From Fischerella sp. JS2 (GTDB lineage Bacteria > Cyanobacteriota > Cyanobacteriia > Cyanobacteriales > Nostocaceae): 64,000 bases of DNA. Location: assembly GCF_032393985.1 (NCBI RefSeq), contig NZ_CP135918.1:992001-1056000 (forward strand), written 5' to 3'. Below, piece by piece: positions 37,957 through 47,008 of this stretch. Positions within the stretch are counted from its first letter, which is position 1, and each line of letters starts with the position of its first letter. The notes beneath the pieces were generated by a model that had not been told where the DNA came from, searched no databases, and saw nothing but the letters and a program-made list of their open reading frames with translations. The translations under genes were made by a program, and so were the position numbers.

Positions 37957-38376
37957 ATGGTTTTATCACAATCATCTGCAAATACTACACAAGAATTAAT
38001 TATTGAGGGAATTACAGAACCAACTATCTTGCGTTACTTTCAATCCTTGAATGCAGGAGATTTTGATGCTACTGCTAATTTATTTGCAAATGATGGTATC
38101 ATGCATCCGCCATTTGAATCTGGAATGGTAGGGCCAGAGGCGATCGCTAATTATTTAAAAAAAGAAGCTGTGGATATTAAAGTTTATCCTCGCGAAGGAA
38201 TATCTGAGACTTTGGAAGAAGGTGTAATCCAATTTCAGGTGACAGGAAAAGCACAAACTTCTTGGTGTGGAGTCAACGTTTTGTGGCAGTTTGTCCTGAA
38301 TCAGCAAGGAGAGATTCTTTACACCAAAATTAAACTGTTAGCTTCTCCTCAAGAATTGCTGAAAATGCAAAAATAG
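37957..38376 (+). CDS. CTDH: homolog of OCP C-terminal domain (NTF2-like carotenoid carrier)
   Basis: 139 residues, NTF2-like fold, matching the C-terminal domain of OCP. Seen are PTILRYFQSLNAGDFDATAN, the HPPFESGMVG loop, VTGKAQTSWCGVNVLWQF and the end LLASPQELLKM. CTDHs form dimers that hold a ketocarotenoid and pass it to HCPs; the Cys in TSWCGVN is at or near the position used for redox-controlled dimer links in studied CTDHs. GGAG lies about nine bases before the ATG. The HCP just upstream is the likely partner. Confidence 0.93.
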   Translation: MVLSQSSANTTQELIIEGITEPTILRYFQSLNAGDFDATANLFANDGIMHPPFESGMVGPEAIANYLKKEAVDIKVYPREGISETLEEGVIQFQVTGKAQTSWCGVNVLWQFVLNQQGEILYTKIKLLASPQELLKMQK

Positions 38377-38417
38377 TAGTCAGTTGTTCACCACTAACCA
38401 CCAACTACTAACAAATT

Positions 38418-38906
38418 CTAATTTTTTATTGCCGCCATTTGTTCAAAAGAGCGCAGTAATAGTCTTCGTCCCAACTCTATATCTTTGGGCGCACATTGCC
38501 AATCAGGATGTGCTGTCATCAGCAAACTATCCAAAGTTTCTTGATCAAATAAATGCCACACAGGAGCGCCATTGATTTCTGTTTCTATGGCATAGCAATT
38601 AGAACTAACACAGTGAATTTTACAAGTATCAGCAATTCTTGCCAAGGTCATTTTTTCTCCTGGTTGTAGCGAACGAAATTGCTGCATGACTTGCTTGAGT
38701 TCGCTTTTGGCAGACACAATCAGTCCAGGAAGCGCTATTGTGAAATTTTTGTCTCCATTTACCATAATCCAGTAGTGACGACTGGGGTCGATTCCTTCTA
38801 ACCAAGGTAATTCATCATCAAGACGATAGCGTGGTGACAAACAAAACAAGGCTTCCATAGGTAAAACAGTGACTTTGTTGTGCAATATTTGAGTGAGATT
38901 GATCAC
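38418..38906 (-). CDS. Conserved-looking cyanobacterial protein of unknown function
   Basis: 162 residues, soluble, no family recognised. Notable parts are the opening INLTQILHNKVTVLP, a WLEGIDPSRHYWIMVNGDKN segment, a helical KSELKQVMQQFRSLQPGEKM stretch, DTCKIHCVSSNCYAIET with two or three Cys, and a C-terminal helix GRRLLLRSFEQMAAI. The Cys cluster could bind metal or respond to redox. It is convergent with the CTDH gene with only 41 bases between, which makes a link to the carotenoid locus possible but unproven. Confidence 0.65.
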   Translation of the reverse strand: MINLTQILHNKVTVLPMEALFCLSPRYRLDDELPWLEGIDPSRHYWIMVNGDKNFTIALPGLIVSAKSELKQVMQQFRSLQPGEKMTLARIADTCKIHCVSSNCYAIETEINGAPVWHLFDQETLDSLLMTAHPDWQCAPKDIELGRRLLLRSFEQMAAIKN

Positions 38907-39247
38907 CGGACACGTGCAAAGTCGATTGTTGAACTTGCGATCGCACCCGTCATACCCATAATTAATACCCTACCGACTCAAGCACACTCCCCAAAAATAC
39001 TTTAGAAGTCGGCACTTGTGAAAAATGGACGGCAAGGTCATCTTAGCGATATTTTTATTTTTTGATAAATGTCACCTATAAATCAAATAAATTTAGCAAA
39101 AGTTATTAAACTAATTAACACTTCTTAATATAAAGGCTGCTCAAAAATGCACTTAGTATAAGCAAATTCTCTATAAGTAAACACTTTGCGTCCCTGTGCG
39201 CTCATCTTTGCGAGACTCTGCGTTTAAACTCGCTAATAATGTACTAA
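38907..39247. other. Intergenic region, 341 bases, no gene
   Basis: AT-rich sequence with one copy of a TTTGCGTCCCTGTGCGCTC-type repeat (about 39185-39225) often seen between cyanobacterial genes. Nothing else recognised. Confidence 0.5.
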
Positions 39248-39673
39248 TTAAGCAGAATCTGGCAAAGTCACTTCTAGCTTGAGACAGTTATAACCATCAA
39301 CCTGTAACTTGTACTCAACTTTATCCATAAGACGATTCATAATTAGCCAACCATAACCACCTTCTTGTTTATCCGTAGGGCTAGGAGGTAAATAGTTGGA
39401 TAAGTCGAAGCCATCACCACGATCCCAAATTTCCAAGGCTATATCTCGGTCTTTAAATTCTAAACGGATTAAAACTGGTAAAGAGGGCTGGTCTCTATGG
39501 GCATGACGCACGACGTTAGAATAAGCTTCTACCAAAGCAAGTCGTAGACGACTTGATTGCCGTGACCAATCTATCGATTCTTTGAACTGGATTTCCAAGC
39601 ATCCCAACAACCAGTTTTCGACGATGCTTAAAAACTTCAAGTCGCTTGGTACATGAAGTTCACTTTTCATCAT
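39248..39673 (-). CDS. RsbW-like anti-sigma factor / serine kinase (GHKL ATPase)
   Basis: 141 residues, a single HATPase_c_2 domain. The N box is LRLALVEAYSNVVRHAH with the Mg-binding Glu and Asn; the G1 box is IWDRGDGFDLS and the G2 region is EGGYGWLIMNRLMDKV. This is the pattern of RsbW/SpoIIAB kinases that bind sigma factors or phosphorylate STAS-domain antagonists. The gene follows the phosphatase gene directly (TAA then ATG), so they are coupled. No STAS-domain gene is present in the window, so the third member of the switch is elsewhere or absent. Confidence 0.9.
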   Translation of the reverse strand: MMKSELHVPSDLKFLSIVENWLLGCLEIQFKESIDWSRQSSRLRLALVEAYSNVVRHAHRDQPSLPVLIRLEFKDRDIALEIWDRGDGFDLSNYLPPSPTDKQEGGYGWLIMNRLMDKVEYKLQVDGYNCLKLEVTLPDSA

Positions 39674-41356
39674 TTAAAAAACCTCCAGTGAGAGTATGGT
39701 CTGGTCATCTTCTTGAATATTATTGTCAGCCTGAATACGGGCTAACAAATGATTGAGAGATAGTGGTTGAGTTTCTTGTTGCAAGAGTTGCCAAAGACCA
39801 TCAAGATGTAGCATAGAACGATGATTTGGCTTCAAACCATTCACTGAGTTTTCTACTGCATAACTCTTTTTTGTCACCATCGCCTCAGTAATCCCATCAC
39901 TGGTAAACAATAGGATATCCTTGGGAGCAAGAAACAATTGCCCAAAGTCTGCTTGCCATTTAGGTAAAATACCCAAAGGAATACTGCGTATTTTTAGGTA
40001 CTGGGGATTTTCTGTATCAGTTTCACGAGACCACAGCAGGGGATATATGTGACCTGCATTGGCATAAACAAGTTCTCTGGTGCTGGGGGTATATCGGGCT
40101 AAGATGAGAGTAATAAAGCAATTGCTACTAATTAAGTCATCACCTAAAGCTTTATTGAGATTTTGAATCACCATGTTTGGCATGGCTGGTGTTTCTTGAG
40201 ATAATTCGCGGCGTAACACCGAGATTGCACTAGCCATAAACAATGCAGCAGGGACACCCTTACCGGAAACATCACCCACTGCTAACCATAAATCTCCTTT
40301 GGGATGGACAAACACTTCAAAAAAATCTCCCCCGACTTCACGGGCGGGGTAACAACGAGCTTGTACTTTTGCACCTTTGATATCAGGTAAGCTTTGACGT
40401 AGCAAGTTGTTTTGAATTTGACGAGCAATCTCCAATTCAGCCCGAATCTGTTGTTGTTTTTCCTGAAGACGTTGGTAGAGTTTTGCTTGGGAAAGGGCTA
40501 AAGCTGCTTGTTCCGCAACACCTGTAATCAGCTGAATATCTTCGTCTTGCCAAGGTTGCTCCCGTTCTGTTTGATGGAGAGCAAGAACAGCAAGGAGATG
40601 TTGCTGATAAATCAGTGGCAATGCCAATTGGTAACAAAGATTCTCATTTATAGTATATAGACTATGCTGATAATGCTGAGTTTTGAGAACTTGTTCAATC
40701 AACAATCTGGCATCGAAAGACTCACATGAACAAGGAATTTTTGGATCTAAGTAGGAGAATTCATCCTCTGTCAAACAATTGCTTTCTACTGGTCTAAGCA
40801 AGCAATAACTAGTTTCAAAAGACTGACCAATTGTGGCAACAATTTTCTCCAACATGCTGGAGTAGTCTAACGATTCACGTATTGCAGTAGTGACGGCATT
40901 AAATAATGATTCTCGTCGTAGGGCACGGCGTAGTTCTTGAGTACGCTTTTTGACTAGCTGATAGGTGTCTGCTGCTTGCTCAACAATTTCTTTGAGTCGA
41001 TCCGGTTTCCAAGGTTTAGTAATGTATTTGAAGACCTGACCAGAGTTAATGGCATCAACTAAATCTTCAACATCAGTAAAACCAGTCAGTAAGATGCGTA
41101 TTGTATCAGGAAAGCGCTCTACTGTCAAACTCAAAAATTCTGTGCCATTCATCTCTGGCATTCTTTGGTCAGAGATAATCACAGCCATTTCACCTTCTTT
41201 ATCCAAAATTTCAAGTGCTTTCATTGCATGATTTGCTTTGTACACTTGAAAGTCTCGCCGAAAAGTACGGTAGAGTAGTTCTAGGTTATCCGGCTCATCA
41301 TCTACCACCATCAATTTGAGTTTTTCCACATCTGTCTCAGTCATATTCGACTTCAC
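39674..41356 (-). CDS. Response regulator with GAF and PP2C (RsbU/SpoIIE-like) output
   Basis: 560 residues. Receiver domain (about residues 12-130): VDDEPDN, phosphoacceptor Asp in IISDQRMPE and Lys in ITKPWKPD. A coiled-coil stretch and a GAF domain (about 155-300) follow, then a second coiled coil and a PP2C-type Ser/Thr phosphatase (about 335-560) with REVGGDFFE, AVGDVSGKGVPAALFMA, NAGHIYPLL, FTSDGITEA and DDQTIL. All metal-binding Asp residues of the phosphatase are present. Such proteins dephosphorylate STAS-domain antagonists in partner-switching pathways. The receiver suggests input from a histidine kinase and the GAF domain a ligand or redox signal. It is co-transcribed with the RsbW-like gene downstream. 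Confidence 0.93.
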   Translation of the reverse strand: MKSNMTETDVEKLKLMVVDDEPDNLELLYRTFRRDFQVYKANHAMKALEILDKEGEMAVIISDQRMPEMNGTEFLSLTVERFPDTIRILLTGFTDVEDLVDAINSGQVFKYITKPWKPDRLKEIVEQAADTYQLVKKRTQELRRALRRESLFNAVTTAIRESLDYSSMLEKIVATIGQSFETSYCLLRPVESNCLTEDEFSYLDPKIPCSCESFDARLLIEQVLKTQHYQHSLYTINENLCYQLALPLIYQQHLLAVLALHQTEREQPWQDEDIQLITGVAEQAALALSQAKLYQRLQEKQQQIRAELEIARQIQNNLLRQSLPDIKGAKVQARCYPAREVGGDFFEVFVHPKGDLWLAVGDVSGKGVPAALFMASAISVLRRELSQETPAMPNMVIQNLNKALGDDLISSNCFITLILARYTPSTRELVYANAGHIYPLLWSRETDTENPQYLKIRSIPLGILPKWQADFGQLFLAPKDILLFTSDGITEAMVTKKSYAVENSVNGLKPNHRSMLHLDGLWQLLQQETQPLSLNHLLARIQADNNIQEDDQTILSLEVF

Positions 41357-41545
41357 TATTCCAGATATTTCAATGGCGAAATGGCGTAATCATATCTGTT
41401 ACACCTAAATCGTCATTTGAACATTAAGAAAGACTGCATTCAGGGTAATCCACTCATTTTTAACACATATTTATGATAAAAAAGTAGTAATTCTACTGAT
41501 TAGCGAATAGTGAACTAAAATTATTTTTCTAGTAATTTATCTAGC

Positions 41546-42265
41546 CTATCCGACTAATCCAGAACGCAAAGCCCTAACTGCTGCCTGGGTACGGTCGTCG
41601 GCACATAGTTTGTTTAAAATGTTACGAACATGTGTTTTGACAGTACCAACCGTAATGTATAACCTTTCCGCAATTACAGCATTACTACAACCTTCTACAA
41701 TCAGTTGCAATACTTCTAATTCTCTTTCTGTGAGGATGTAGGGGTCAATTATATCTTCTTCAGTACCATTATTTTCTAAACTTGGCACTGAAATTTTAGT
41801 CTCTGCTGTCCCCTCTAATTTCAATGGATTTTGTTGTGCTTGTTGTAATACAATACGAGCGATCGCTGGATCAATCCAAGCATTGCCATTGTAAGTAACA
41901 CGTACAGCTTCTGGTAAGTTATCGAACTTGATATCCTTCATACAATAGGAGTCAGCCCCAGCGGCAAAAGCTGCAAGAACGGCTTCTTTGTTATCACGCA
42001 GAGTCAAAATTAATACTTTTACTCCTGAATCTTCTCCGTTGGCAGATGCTTTTACCTCTCGTGTAAGTTCAATACCATCTTTATCTGGTAAACCGATATC
42101 TATAATTGCAATATCTGGTTGTATAGTTTTTAACAATTTTATACCATCAGCAGCATTAGCAGCTTCTCCCACCACTTCTATTTCTTCTTTTTGCTGTAGT
42201 GCTATTTTGATACCTACACGGGTGAGATCATGATCTTCTATCAATACCACACGAATTTTATTCAT
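41546..42265 (-). CDS. NarL/FixJ-type response regulator (LuxR helix-turn-helix)
   Basis: About 239 residues from ATG at 42265, which starts NKIRVVLIEDHDLTRVGI; a GTG seven codons earlier is possible. The receiver domain has IEDHD, phosphoacceptor Asp in IAIIDIGLPDKDG, Thr in LILTLRD and Lys in YCMKDI. After a linker of about 45 residues comes the LuxR-type DNA-binding domain LTERELEVLQLIVEGCSNAV, with YITVGTVKTHVRNILNKL as recognition helix. The cognate kinase is not adjacent. It lies 190 bases upstream of the phosphatase gene on the same strand, perhaps as a separate unit. Confidence 0.92.
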   Translation of the reverse strand: MNKIRVVLIEDHDLTRVGIKIALQQKEEIEVVGEAANAADGIKLLKTIQPDIAIIDIGLPDKDGIELTREVKASANGEDSGVKVLILTLRDNKEAVLAAFAAGADSYCMKDIKFDNLPEAVRVTYNGNAWIDPAIARIVLQQAQQNPLKLEGTAETKISVPSLENNGTEEDIIDPYILTERELEVLQLIVEGCSNAVIAERLYITVGTVKTHVRNILNKLCADDRTQAAVRALRSGLVG

Positions 42266-42286
42266 AGTCAATTCTGCCTGTTGCAC

Positions 42287-42764
42287 TCTTAACTGTGTAT
42301 GATTGAGTTTACTAAAAAGTTTTAGAAGATGGAGTGTGAACTATTTGCGAATTGAGAATTGCGAATAGCGAATCCTGAATTAGTTTGAGTTTAGCTACTT
42401 GATCCTGCACTAAAAATAAACTGACTTAAATCATGAGTTTGGACAATACTTTGATGTTGGGGGATGAAGATAAAGCCCTTTCTATTTTTACTTTTATGCC
42501 TAATGCTTTCTACCCTCATCTTGTGTTTTGAAATTTAATAGCAGTGTATTGTAAAACACTTTGTATTTAATAACACAATATAATACAATTAGACCTAAAG
42601 TATCTTGATCGGTATGGCAATCTACTTTTAGAAGGAATGTAGCGAAAATTATCTAATTAAAATTTGTGATATAAAATACGCATTTTTAGGGAATTCTCTA
42701 TTTGCAAAAATTTGTTAGACTATCGTTCGATAAACATTGGTGTGAGGCTACTCAAAAGTAGGCT
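42287..42764. other. Intergenic region between divergent regulator and glycosyltransferase genes
   Basis: About 480 AT-rich bases without a supported gene. A short GCGAATTGAGAATTGCGAAT repeat lies near 42348-42370. The remaining sequence presumably contains the two divergent promoters; no clear consensus was seen. Confidence 0.45.
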
Positions 42765-43523
42765 ATGTTTAAACCGCCTAAAGTATTTTCGGTGTTGGGG
42801 CTACCAGTTCATATCATGACTGATTATCCAAGCTGGTTGCTGGAAAGCCTGAAGCAAGGCATGGGAGCGCATGTAATCACTCTCAATGCCGAAATGACTA
42901 TGCAGGCAGAACAAAACAAATCTCTAGCTGAGGTAATCAAAACTGCTGAGCTAGTTATTCCAGATGGAGCGGGAGTAGTTCTGTTTTTGCGGTGGTTGCG
43001 ACGGCAAAAAGTGCAGCGAATACCAGGAATCGAGCTAGCAGAGACCCTGTTGCGAGAACTTGGAGAAAAACAAACGGAAGCAAAAGTATTTTTCTATGGC
43101 GGTGCTACTGGAGTTGCTGCCGAAGCCGCAGACTTTTGGCAGAGGCAAATTCCGAGTTTGACTATAGCAGGTACACATTCTGGCTTCCATTCCCCAGCAG
43201 AAGAGGAACAATTACGACAAACTCTTGCTCAAGTTCAGCCACAAGTTATTTTTGTTGGTTTAGGTGTGCCACGTCAAGAGTTATGGATTGCCCAAAATCG
43301 CCATTTGTGTCCCCAAGCAATTTGGATCGGCGTCGGTGGCAGTTTTGATATTTGGTCTGGGACAAAAACTCGCGCTCCCGCTTGGTTGGGGAACAACCAT
43401 TTAGAGTGGCTGTATCGCCTATACAAAGAACCTTGGCGTTGGCGACGTATGTTGGCTTTACCTAAATTTGCCCTGAAATCTTTGATTTATGGTTTGACAG
43501 TCAGAGAAGCTATAAGTCAGTAG
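42765..43523 (+). CDS. WecG/TagA/CpsF-family glycosyltransferase (GT26)
   Basis: 252 residues. Characteristic motifs are VITLNAEMTMQA (N-A-E), ELVIPDGAGVV, RIPGIELAETLL, KVFFYGGATGVA and the catalytic-site block VIFVGLGVPRQELWI followed by IWIGVGGSFDIWSG. The C-terminus (LGNNHLEWLYRLYKEPWRWR) is the usual membrane-associating appendage. The family moves an amino-sugar such as ManNAcA or ManNAc onto a lipid-linked acceptor in surface-polymer synthesis, on the cytoplasmic face of the membrane. It stands alone here with no polysaccharide cluster around it. Confidence 0.9.
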   Translation: MFKPPKVFSVLGLPVHIMTDYPSWLLESLKQGMGAHVITLNAEMTMQAEQNKSLAEVIKTAELVIPDGAGVVLFLRWLRRQKVQRIPGIELAETLLRELGEKQTEAKVFFYGGATGVAAEAADFWQRQIPSLTIAGTHSGFHSPAEEEQLRQTLAQVQPQVIFVGLGVPRQELWIAQNRHLCPQAIWIGVGGSFDIWSGTKTRAPAWLGNNHLEWLYRLYKEPWRWRRMLALPKFALKSLIYGLTVREAISQ

Positions 43524-43905
43524 ATTCTTTGGGGAGATGGGGAGGTGGGGAGAGGGGGCAGTGGGGAGATGGGGGGAGTGTGAGGAGTGTGTAGACACGC
43601 AAGTGGCTTCCCGTAGGGTGGAGTGTGAGGGGTATGAGGAGTAGTAGCCATTAACCACTAACTACTAACCACTAACCACTTACTAACAACAACCAACAAC
43701 CAACAACCAACAACTAACCACTAACTACTAACAAATAATCACTAATGTACAGACGCGATGTTCCTCGCGTCTCTACCCACTAACTAACAACAACCAACAA
43801 CCAACAACTAACTAAAAAATTTCAGTATGGATAATGAGATTCCTGGGTAATATCTGGGAATCCTTATTTTATGAATGTTTATTTAGTAGGTGTGAAGAAA
43901 TAGCA
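43524..43905. other. Repeat-filled gap before the FtsE-like gene
   Basis: No gene. It contains a G-rich tandem GGGGAGATGGGGAGGTGGGG (about 43530-43580), the GCTTCCCGTAGGG element (about 43600-43625), CCACTAA and CAACAACCAACAA tandems, and a hairpin element (43747-43776). Confidence 0.6.
43747..43776. repeat. Hairpin repeat, copy 3 (loop inverted relative to copies 1 and 2)
   Basis: GTACAGACGCGA, loop TGTTCC, TCGCGTCTCTAC. The outer flanks have the same orientation as at 26142, but the loop is its reverse complement. Confidence 0.85.
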
Positions 43906-44655
43906 ATGCCAACAGCAGTATCACCGAAAGTAGTGTCTGATAAATCTACTTATGCTCAAGACAGCGATACTCAACAGCCTAATAATAGGCTGATGGTGCA
44001 ATTGCGCTCAACTACAAAAACATATCTCAATGGTCATAATGCTTTGTTAGATGTGAATTTGGCAGTAAAACAGGGTGAATTTTTGTTTATTACAGGTCCT
44101 AGTGGTTCTGGTAAGTCTACGCTATTGAAACTGCTGTATGGCGAAGAGTCATCAACACAAGGAGAGGTAATAGTTGATGGGTGTGATTTGGCTTGTTTAA
44201 GAGGCGATCGCTTATCATTGTTTCGGCGGCGGATTGGTATTGTGTTTCAAGACTACAAACTCATCCCTCAAAGAACGGTGGCAGAAAATGTAACTGTCGT
44301 GCTGCAAGCACAAGGATATACTCGTAAGGAAATTCAACGGCGTTTAGAACCGACATTAAAGTTAGTAGGTTTGTTGAATAAAACTGACTGTTTTCCAGAA
44401 AAACTATCTGGAGGAGAACAACAACGGGTAAGTATTGCTCGAGCAATTATCGCAACCCCACCATTGCTTTTAGCTGATGAACCAACTGGTAATCTTGATC
44501 CTGATAACTCCTGGCAAATAATGCAGATTTTTCAGAAGTTAAATTCCTTTGGAGCAACAGTAATTGTGACTACTCATGATGAGCAGCTAGTCCGACGATG
44601 TGGTCATCGTGTGGTACAAGTCCGTAACGGCAGATTACATCAAATTAGTCAATAG
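43906..44655 (+). CDS. FtsE-like ABC ATP-binding protein
   Basis: About 249 residues from ATG at 43906; an in-frame ATG at 43834 would add 24 residues with no family similarity. An unstructured N-terminus of about 35 residues precedes the ATPase: Walker [11 protein letters not shown]-loop FQDYKLIPQ, signature [15 protein letters not shown], Walker [13 protein letters not shown] and switch His TTHDEQL. The spacing and phrase [17 protein letters not shown] fit FtsE, which with FtsX regulates septal peptidoglycan hydrolysis. No ftsX follows; the next gene is convergent. The gene is preceded by 380 bases of repeats. Confidence 0.87.
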   Translation: MPTAVSPKVVSDKSTYAQDSDTQQPNNRLMVQLRSTTKTYLNGHNALLDVNLAVKQGEFLFITGPSGSGKSTLLKLLYGEESSTQGEVIVDGCDLACLRGDRLSLFRRRIGIVFQDYKLIPQRTVAENVTVVLQAQGYTRKEIQRRLEPTLKLVGLLNKTDCFPEKLSGGEQQRVSIARAIIATPPLLLADEPTGNLDPDNSWQIMQIFQKLNSFGATVIVTTHDEQLVRRCGHRVVQVRNGRLHQISQ

Positions 44656-44718
44656 TCCAGTGTAAAGAGTCCAGAGTTAATAGTTTTTCACCATTGACGA
44701 TTGACAATTGACCATTGA

Positions 44719-45486
44719 CTAACAACTAATCCGATTTTTGACTTTTGCTTTGGTAGGTATTTTAATTGCCATAGGATTTGATGAAAGTGTTTGCATTCGT
44801 TCTAATGCTTGCAAGCTATCAAAAGCTGCTTCTCGGATTACTGGTTTTTCCTCATGACAAAGCAGGAGTCTCAAACATTCGCCAATACTTTGTAACTCGG
44901 AAGTATTGACCCGATTGTTGGTGATTAATTTGGTGAGGAGACGTATAGCAATTAATCGCTTGAGGGGCTCTTTTTCAGTGAGATTACTTAACAAGTTGTC
45001 TAACTGATTTTCATCTCGATTTCCGTAAGAGTTGACTATTTGCCATGTTAGTAAAAATAAAGTCAATAATGTGGCTAAACCTTGCAAAATAACAGCAGCA
45101 GCAAGCCAATGACTGTTAGAGTCTAACCAAATCACAACTGCCATGTACGTACTGAAGCAAGCTATACCACCGCTCATTACAGCTAGAGCTAATCGACGGT
45201 TAGGACTGTTTAAAAATTTTTTAATTTCAGACCATTGCAACTGCCAACGCCATGCTTGCACGGAATAAACAAACATCATTGTTCCAACACCCGCACTGCT
45301 GGCTAACAGCAGTTTCCAGTTCCACAACAGCATTGCAACTACTACAGTCAGGAACCCAAGAACGCCTCCTGGACCTCGAAAACGTTCTAGAGCTAACTTT
45401 TTTGTGGCTCCTGACTTGAACTCTGGAAGCATCCAATCGAGGATCTGGTCAATCAATTGCTGCCAAGAAGACGAAGCCTGTGCCAC
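44719..45486 (-). CDS. Membrane protein with C-terminal HEAT-like helical region
   Basis: 255 residues, no named family. Four hydrophobic segments are visible: LGFLTVVVAMLLWNWKLLLA, LASSAGVGTMMFVYSVQ, LALAVMSGGIACFSTYMAVV and an Ala/Leu-rich LAAAVILQGLATLLTLFLLT. The C-terminal third is a soluble helical array, LKRLIAIRLLTKLITNN and VIREAAFDSLQALERM, like armadillo/HEAT repeats, ending in a basic tail. A membrane-anchored protein-interaction module is the most that can be said. The gene is convergent with the FtsE-like gene 63 bases away. Confidence 0.7.
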   Translation of the reverse strand: MAQASSSWQQLIDQILDWMLPEFKSGATKKLALERFRGPGGVLGFLTVVVAMLLWNWKLLLASSAGVGTMMFVYSVQAWRWQLQWSEIKKFLNSPNRRLALAVMSGGIACFSTYMAVVIWLDSNSHWLAAAVILQGLATLLTLFLLTWQIVNSYGNRDENQLDNLLSNLTEKEPLKRLIAIRLLTKLITNNRVNTSELQSIGECLRLLLCHEEKPVIREAAFDSLQALERMQTLSSNPMAIKIPTKAKVKNRISC

Positions 45487-45666
45487 GGTATCTACCTACT
45501 TGATTGTGAAAGTTTAATAAATAAGTAATAATACCAAATGGAAATATGATTGCGACAGATGGATAGCTAAAAAGCTTACCCGGTAAATGTTTCACAATCT
45601 AAAATCCAACTTAGGGTATAATATCTATACAGAATACTCGAATTAGAGGTCTTGGCACAGATTTGA

Positions 45667-46284
45667 TCACCGAGTTTTTATAAATTCGCTCTGAAAACAG
45701 AAACAGAAGTTATCAATGGTGAATTGACCATCAAAAGCGCAAAAAGTAACGCTGTAAATATCATTAGCCGTTACAGACAGTAAGGTATTGGGGGGAACGG
45801 CAGAATCGGAATTTGCTAAATTGGCCCCTGGTAGTACTGTTTGAGTTAACAGTTGGCGATCGCGATTATATGCACAAAGCACTAAACGCTGTGAACTCGT
45901 AACAAAAGCACTCACAAATTGGACTGGCCGCAAAAAAGTCGCTTCTAAATATCCACCTTTTGGCGCTCCCATCATTACCATCAAACTAGAGTCAGTGGGA
46001 AATGCAGGATTTGAAGGCTGGATGGCGATACAATTGTCAAAAACTATACCCCATTTTTGATACTGATGCTTGATAGCTTCAAAGCATTTTAAATCTTGTA
46101 AATTTAAATAAATACAGTTAGGTATAGCCACCTTTTCTGTGTCAAGTACTGTATGCATTTGACAGTGGAAAGATGAATCTACCATTTGATTGTGAATATT
46201 TTGGATATCAAAGTTATCAAGCATCAATTTGTGGTCTTCAAGCTTTGGTTTTTGATCAGATTGAAGACAAGCTTGCTTTAACAT
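45667..46284 (-). CDS. Unknown protein, predicted beta-rich domain
   Basis: 205 residues, no signal peptide or membrane segment, no family recognised. The second half is beta-rich with phrases such as YLEATFLRPVQFVSAFVTSS, LVLCAYNRDRQLLTQTVLPG and ANDIYSVTFCAFDGQFTIDN, reminiscent of jelly-roll or carbohydrate-binding folds that describe a body, a surface and an F-x-I-D-N-F end strand. That phrase order is common in secreted beta-sandwich domains, although this copy has no export signal. The gene is isolated, with 180 bases downstream and 720 repeat-rich bases upstream. Confidence 0.65.
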   Translation of the reverse strand: MLKQACLQSDQKPKLEDHKLMLDNFDIQNIHNQMVDSSFHCQMHTVLDTEKVAIPNCIYLNLQDLKCFEAIKHQYQKWGIVFDNCIAIQPSNPAFPTDSSLMVMMGAPKGGYLEATFLRPVQFVSAFVTSSQRLVLCAYNRDRQLLTQTVLPGANLANSDSAVPPNTLLSVTANDIYSVTFCAFDGQFTIDNFCFCFQSEFIKTR

Positions 46285-47008
46285 GACACCCCACCTAACG
46301 ATTTTCTATAAAATCATCAAATTACTAAACTATAAAGACAAAAATTACCCTTACTAGACTCCACAAAGTCTTACTTTAAGAACTCATTGATTGGACAGTC
46401 AAGCAGAAATTAAAGTTAATAGTTATTTGCGATTTTGTTTACAAGTTTAACTGACACTCAAAATTATCAGTATTGTTTCTGATAGATTACCATAAATAAG
46501 GGTTAAGGGTCTCACCCCTCAGTAATACCTATTACTAGTATAAGCATCGTGATTATGCGATTTTCAAGCAACACAACCAGAAAAACCAGAAAAAAAATTA
46601 CTGAATCTTCACAAGTGAGACAGTATTTTTACATCTACTTCACCAGAAGCGTTGATCAAGAAAATAATGATTGAATCTGTCTTTGGAGGTAGGTAGAGAG
46701 AGTGAGAGAGTGGGAGAGTGGGAGGTAGGGAATTTGGGGCCCCCACTCCCCCAAGGGAGTGGGGATTAGGGGCAATGGGGAGTGTGTAGACACGCAAGTG
46801 GCTTCCCGTAGGGGTGAAGTGGGGGAAGTGTGTAGACGCGCTTTGCGCGGCTTAAGGCAGGGTGGAGTGTGAGGAGTAGAGGAATTACCACTAACTACTA
46901 ACTACTAATGTACAGACGCGATGTTCCTCGCGTCTCTACTAACTACTAACAAACAACAACCAACCACTAACCAATCAAAAATGACCATTGGCTCCTGAAT
47001 AAAAATCT
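46285..47008. other. Repeat-rich intergenic region, 724 bases
   Basis: No gene. AT-rich DNA to about 46600, then GAGAGAGTGGGAG and CCCCAAGGGAGTGGGG elements (46680-46790), two copies of the GTGTAGACACGCAAGTGGCTT / GCTTTGCGCGGC composite (46785-46860), CCACTAA-type tandems and a hairpin repeat at 46910-46939. Confidence 0.6.
46910..46939. repeat. Hairpin repeat, copy 4 (loop as in copy 3)
   Basis: GTACAGACGCGA, loop TGTTCC, TCGCGTCTCTAC; identical to copy 3. Confidence 0.85.
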
